Below, piece after piece: positions 60,580-64,000 of a DNA stretch of 64,000 nucleotides (positions are counted from its first letter, which is position 1; every line of letters starts with the position of its first letter). Both the position numbers and the translations under genes were made by a program. The notes beneath the pieces were generated by a model. That model worked only from the letters and a program-made list of their open reading frames with translations, searched no databases and had not been told where the DNA came from. The DNA is from Pontibacter aquaedesilientis. GTDB taxonomy: Bacteria; Bacteroidota; Bacteroidia; Cytophagales; Hymenobacteraceae. The stretch spans positions 1 to 64,000 of the forward strand of contig NZ_JACXAJ010000006.1 of the NCBI RefSeq assembly GCF_014773225.1, read 5' to 3'.

Positions 60580-61233
60580 CTATAAGGTATAGCTTACTCC
60601 TAAAGTAAGCCCCAGATCCCGCTCTTTAAAAGCAGATTCTTGCGCTACGATTCTATTGCTAAAGGGCACCTGCACTTGTCCAATAACCTGAAAACGCTCC
60701 CCAACTTGAACCTGCGCCTCCAAGGGTACATACAGGCTTAGTTTCCGGTGATAGGTATCATTATAGTAATTATTACCGCCTGCCGTATACCCTCCACGAT
60801 ACTCAATCTTCTGCATTGCCATGATGGCTGCGTATTTGTACTTGCCTGCAAAACCCACCCCCACGCTTACTCTGTCACTGTAACGATATAAATAGAGTGC
60901 CGCAGCGCTGATTGACAGACTGCCATACCTGGTTTTAATGTCTGCAACACTATTTCCCTGCTCATCAATTGCCAAATACGTTCCACCGCTTTGCCGTTCC
61001 AATCCTTGCAACAAAGAAAATTGCACACCATTTTTCCCGCCTGCATGCAATCGGATCCAGGCGCCCAATTCGAGTTGGATTCCAGGGCCATAGTTGTTAT
61101 CGTAACCGACATGCTCCCTGCTGCTCACAATGGTCTTGTAAGCTCCGAATCTTCCTGTAAGACCATAGGATGCATCTTGCCCCGTAGCTGCAGTTGCAAC
61201 CAAAAATGTCAGCTTAAAAAGTAGCGCTTTCAT
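60580..61233 (-). CDS. hypothetical outer-membrane beta-barrel protein
   Basis: The 217-residue protein has a signal peptide (KLTFLVATAATGQD) and alternating hydrophobic strands ending in an aromatic residue pattern (RDLGLTLGVSYTL), as in small eight-strand barrels. No family is recognised. It begins 3 bp after the stop of the upstream lipoprotein gene (61237), so both are expressed together. Confidence 0.65.
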   Translation of the reverse strand: MKALLFKLTFLVATAATGQDASYGLTGRFGAYKTIVSSREHVGYDNNYGPGIQLELGAWIRLHAGGKNGVQFSLLQGLERQSGGTYLAIDEQGNSVADIKTRYGSLSISAAALYLYRYSDRVSVGVGFAGKYKYAAIMAMQKIEYRGGYTAGGNNYYNDTYHRKLSLYVPLEAQVQVGERFQVIGQVQVPFSNRIVAQESAFKERDLGLTLGVSYTL

Positions 61234-61236
61234 CTG

Positions 61237-61629
61237 TTACTGTGTCTTGATCAAACGGTATCTGTCAACTTTTCCTGCCTGCTGCACCTCGCAGATGTAT
61301 ACACCTTTGGGCATATCGTTAAAATCTACGCGCAGATAGTTTTTGTTCGCATCAGGCAGTTCAAACTTCCTGGTATATTTCCCTTTTTCGTCGGAAATAA
61401 ATATAGCAACATCTTTTGCCGCAGGGTTATGCACCATAATGTTCACCTCCCGAAAGAATGGATTTGGGAATACCCTCACCTCAACCTCACCGCTCATTGT
61501 GCCCGGAGATTGGTGTACGGCATAGGAAATGTTCTGCAGACCAGAGAAGTCCGGCTCTGGACTGGTATGCTGGCAGCTAACCAAACAAAGCAGCGCCCAG
61601 ATGGCAGCTAAGTATAGATTTTTTCTCAT
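61237..61629 (-). CDS. lipoprotein made almost only of a T9SS-like C-terminal module
   Basis: The 130-residue protein has a lipobox (LLCLVSC, cysteine near residue 19), a linker of about 30 residues and then a segment that looks like a Por_Secre_tail (type A T9SS sorting) domain: VRVFPNPFFREVNIMVHN, VAIFISDEKGKYTRKFEL, VDFNDMPKGVYICEVQ and the end DRYRLIKTQ. Normally this module is fused to the end of a large secreted protein. Here it is on its own behind a lipid anchor, and the downstream gene is a barrel protein. Confidence 0.65.
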   Translation of the reverse strand: MRKNLYLAAIWALLCLVSCQHTSPEPDFSGLQNISYAVHQSPGTMSGEVEVRVFPNPFFREVNIMVHNPAAKDVAIFISDEKGKYTRKFELPDANKNYLRVDFNDMPKGVYICEVQQAGKVDRYRLIKTQ

Positions 61630-61656
61630 ATCTCAATTTCTGAATATGAAGATAAA

Positions 61657-61693
61657 AAAAGCCTGCCAAACTATAACCGTCCGGCAGGCTTTT
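61657..61693 (-). terminator. terminator of ndk
   Basis: AAAAGCCTGCC (61657-61667) pairs with GGCAGGCTTTT (61683-61693); on the minus strand TTTTTTTATC follows. Confidence 0.85.
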
Positions 61694-61718
61694 CAATCAA
61701 TAAGTAATCTTTGGCAGC

Positions 61719-62138
61719 TTAGAAACGCTCGTCAGCAGCGAAGAAGAAATCGCCTTCGATCTGCGCGTTCTCGTCAGAGTCAGAGCCGTGTACGGCGTTT
61801 GCCTCGATAGACTTGGCGTATACCTTACGGATAGTACCTTCCTCAGCCTGAGCCGGGTTAGTAGCACCGATCAGCTTACGGAAATCTTCTACTGCATTGT
61901 CTTTCTCCAGGATCATGGCTACGATCGGGCCAGAAGACATGTATTTTACCAGGTCACCGTAGAAAGGACGCTCCTTGTGTACTTCATAGAATTTACCGGC
62001 ACGTTCCTCAGTCAGTCTTGTCTTCTTCATCGCCACGATGCGGAAGCCGCCTTCTTCAATCATTTTGGTAATGCCGCCAATGTGGTTTTCTGCTACCGCA
62101 TCCGGCTTAATCATGGTAAATGTGATCTGTCCAGCCAT
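61719..62138 (-). CDS. ndk: nucleoside diphosphate kinase
   Basis: Ndk transfers phosphate between nucleoside di- and triphosphates. The 139-residue protein has [18 protein letters not shown] at the N-terminus, [20 protein letters not shown] in the middle and the phosphohistidine motif [20 protein letters not shown], with the active-site His near residue 117. Length is standard. CAAAATTA at 62181-62188 reads TAATTTTG on the minus strand, a consensus -7 box 43 bp before the start. Confidence 0.97.
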   Translation of the reverse strand: MAGQITFTMIKPDAVAENHIGGITKMIEEGGFRIVAMKKTRLTEERAGKFYEVHKERPFYGDLVKYMSSGPIVAMILEKDNAVEDFRKLIGATNPAQAEEGTIRKVYAKSIEANAVHGSDSDENAQIEGDFFFAADERF

Positions 62139-62180
62139 GTCTATTTACTGTTAATGTGTGTATGTTTCTTTTTGAAGCTG

Positions 62181-62188
62181 CAAAATTA
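62181..62188 (-). promoter_or_regulatory. -7 box of ndk
   Basis: TAATTTTG on the minus strand is an exact TAnnTTTG match; the nearest TTG (-33) is 24 bp away, slightly too far. Confidence 0.5.
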
Positions 62189-62388
62189 GCGCATTTAGCT
62201 CAATTATAGCAGCAATTGGCTTATACTTTCTGTAAATATTTACGATAGGCTCCCTCCCGCTCTATTCAGGAAACGCCCCTACCAGGGCATTAAGCGTCTT
62301 AAAAACGCTATTTTATTGTTTTAGAAGTTATTATTTCAGAAATTTGCGGCTTATATCCCTACTAATCAGCGGATTTATAACAAGCATT

Positions 62389-63408
62389 ATGCACGATATT
62401 AATGCTCTCAAAGAGCTCCTGAGAGAACCTAAAGAGGTGATGATCACCACTCACCATAAACCTGACGCCGACGCACTTGGCTCGTCGCTGGGACTGGCTG
62501 GCTATCTCAAAAAGTTGGGGCACCGTGTTACGGTGATCACCCCTTCTGACTACCCCACCTTCCTGACCTGGATGGAAGGCAACGACGATGTGCTGGTGTA
62601 CTCCGAGAAAAACGACGCCCTGGTGCGCCGCATCATCGGCGAGTCACAGGTGATCTTCTGCCTTGACTTCTCCAACCTGTCGCGCATCAACGAGATGGGT
62701 GACTATATCCGCGAAGCCAAAGGCACGAAAGTGCTGGTAGACCACCACCTGCAGCCCGAAGACTTTGCCGATCTGGATTTCTCCAACCCAAAGGCGGCGG
62801 CTACTGCCGAGCTGGTTTACGACCTGATCAAGGCACTGGGCGACGGCGACATGATCGACACAGGTATAGGCGAGTGCCTTTATGCCGGCATCATGACCGA
62901 CACGGGTTCTTTCCGCCATCCAAGTACCTCCAAAAACGTGCACCTGATCATAGCCGACCTGCTGCACATCGGGGTGAATACCTCCAACATACACCGCCTC
63001 ATCTACGACAGCTCATCGGAGTTACGCCTGCGTTTTCTGGGTTACGCCCTGAAGGACAAACTGGTGGTGCACCACGAGTATAAGACGGCTTACATTGCCA
63101 TCTCAGCTGACGAACTGAAAGCCTACGATTCCAAAACAGGCGATACAGAGGGGCTGGTGAATTTTGCGCTTTCCATTGAGGGCATTGTTTTTGCAGCCGT
63201 GATCATCGACCGCTCGCAGGCCGTGAAAATTTCTTTCCGCTCAGTGGGAGAATTTTCGGTAAACGATTTTGCCCGCGCCCACTTTAACGGTGGCGGACAC
63301 CGCAACGCGGCCGGTGGCATCTCCATCGATTCGTTGGAGGCGACTGTTGAGAAGTTCGAGCGCCTATTGCCGCAGTACAAAGATCAACTGCTGGCTTCTG
63401 TTAAGTAA
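62389..63408 (+). CDS. nrnA: DHH/DHHA1 phosphoesterase, NrnA type
   Basis: NrnA-type enzymes degrade oligoribonucleotides 2-5 nt long and dephosphorylate pAp. The ATG at 62389 gives MHDINALKELLREPKEVMIT; the TTG start of the longer frame lies in the promoter region. The 339 residues have TTHHKPDADALGSSLGLAGY, IFCLDFSNLSRI, LVDHHLQPEDFAD (DHH), MTDTGSFRHPST, and the DHHA1 end HFNGGGHRNAAGGISI. Bacteroidota lack Orn, so this is probably the main nano-RNase. Confidence 0.93.
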   Translation: MHDINALKELLREPKEVMITTHHKPDADALGSSLGLAGYLKKLGHRVTVITPSDYPTFLTWMEGNDDVLVYSEKNDALVRRIIGESQVIFCLDFSNLSRINEMGDYIREAKGTKVLVDHHLQPEDFADLDFSNPKAAATAELVYDLIKALGDGDMIDTGIGECLYAGIMTDTGSFRHPSTSKNVHLIIADLLHIGVNTSNIHRLIYDSSSELRLRFLGYALKDKLVVHHEYKTAYIAISADELKAYDSKTGDTEGLVNFALSIEGIVFAAVIIDRSQAVKISFRSVGEFSVNDFARAHFNGGGHRNAAGGISIDSLEATVEKFERLLPQYKDQLLASVK

Positions 63409-63433
63409 CACAATATTATACCAACCATAATCC

Positions 63434-64000
63434 ATGCTATCTAAATCAAAATTTTTATTGCCGGTTCTGGCCGGTGCTCTTGCGTTCCAATCTTGCAACA
63501 AAGGAGCCGATGATAAATTTTATACTACGGCTGATGGCCTGTCTTATAGAATCTATGAGCAAAACGACAAAGGCGAGTATGAGAACCGCGGCGAAATAGA
63601 CGCCAACGACACAACCGGTGCCCGTATGGACCAGGTGGTGACCATGCACATGTCTTACCGCACTGAGAGCGACTCCCTGCTGTTTGACTCACGCCAGCAG
63701 AACCAACCGATCATGATCCCGGTAATGGAGCCTACTTTCAAAGGCAGCCTTGAGAATGCCCTCACCATGATGCGTGCCGGCGACAGCGGCGTGTTCAAGA
63801 TCAGCGCGGACTCCCTGTTTGCCAAGACCTTCAACCAGCCAATGCCTCCGTTCATCAAGCCTGGCTCACACTTCACCTTCTACCTGAAAGCGGAGAAAGT
63901 ACAGTCGAAAGAGGCTGCTATTGCTGACCAGCAGAAGATGTTTGAAGAGCAGATGGTAGCCCAGCAGGAGCGCGCCAAAGAGCAGATCAAAATCGACGAC
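63434..64000 (+). CDS. FKBP-type peptidyl-prolyl isomerase lipoprotein, 3' end outside the window
   Basis: An open frame of 189 codons starts at the ATG at 63434 and has no stop before base 64000. It begins MLSKSKFLLPVLAGALAFQS, with lipobox cysteine at residue 21 (AFQSC). The region about 65-145 has the FKBP layout: VTMHMSYRTESDSLLFDSRQ, IPVMEPTFKGSLENALTMMR, GSHFTFYLKAEKV. A helical tail rich in Glu, Gln and Lys follows. A second FKBP domain may lie beyond the window. It is 25 bp downstream of the nrnA-type gene. Confidence 0.85.
   Translation, partial: MLSKSKFLLPVLAGALAFQSCNKGADDKFYTTADGLSYRIYEQNDKGEYENRGEIDANDTTGARMDQVVTMHMSYRTESDSLLFDSRQQNQPIMIPVMEPTFKGSLENALTMMRAGDSGVFKISADSLFAKTFNQPMPPFIKPGSHFTFYLKAEKVQSKEAAIADQQKMFEEQMVAQQERAKEQIKIDD

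Noticed and set aside
1-64000. tRNA genes, rRNA genes, CRISPR arrays or insertion sequences
   Set aside because: No T-loop GTTCGANTC with matching acceptor stem, no regularly spaced direct repeats and no transposase-like protein were found by reading; short tRNAs could still be missed without a covariance search.

Overview
The window looks like a chromosomal segment of an aerobic member of the Bacteroidota, most likely the Hymenobacteraceae/Pontibacter side of the Cytophagales. This rests on a SusC/SusD pair, several TonB-dependent and lipoprotein genes, T9SS-style C-terminal modules, Bacteroidota promoters (TTTG-N19-TAnnTTTG), rpsU next to xerC and a short HPF gene, weak Shine-Dalgarno sites, and moderately high GC. 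The genus is an inference. I see no phage, transposase, CRISPR array, tRNA or rRNA.

Layout. 1-8.7 kb: an EcsC-like protein, a DNA-3-methyladenine glycosylase, then a cobalamin riboswitch driving a BtuB-like receptor and a BtuG-like surface lipoprotein, followed 1.4 kb later by a B12-binding-type radical SAM enzyme. 8.8-15.5 kb: a PhnA C-terminal-domain protein, uvrB, two small lipoproteins, an ECF sigma factor overlapping a trans-envelope partner gene, a 51-codon ORF missed by simple ORF calling, and a DUF1232 protein. 15.6-21.4 kb (minus strand): aroE, DUF368, a ComA-type phosphosulfolactate synthase, a TPR protein, an SDR-type reductase and a PHP-type tyrosine phosphatase. 21.7-26 kb: acyl-CoA dehydrogenase, rpsU-xerC-hpf, metK. 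26.2-37 kb: tandem PAP2 paralogues, an S9 peptidase, an amidase and a SusC/SusD pair. 37-41.9 kb: small membrane proteins, a RibD-like reductase, a DEAD-box helicase and an ODP-type metallo-beta-lactamase-fold protein. 42-46.9 kb: a probable structured RNA (6S-like architecture), then an ABC exporter/HlyD/TolC operon whose ABC ATPase domain is badly degenerate. 47-64 kb: a large lamin-tail-domain surface protein flanked by inverted copies of a composite repeat, then asd, an FAD monooxygenase, a flippase-like membrane protein, scpA, dxs, an alpha/beta hydrolase, an MFS permease, a LysM protein, small envelope proteins, ndk, an NrnA-type DHH phosphoesterase and a truncated FKBP-type lipoprotein.

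The less ordinary signals are: (1) a short motif, CTATACCTG/CAGGTATAG, heavily over-represented in genes and spacers; (2) a composite interspersed repeat whose 20-bp palindrome shows compensatory change between copies; (3) the structured RNA upstream of the degenerate ABC exporter; (4) a 20-bp hairpin that buries the xerC start codon; (5) a SusC promoter whose -7 box is exactly the loop of a 10-bp inverted repeat. Each is a sequence observation; the proposed functions are inference.
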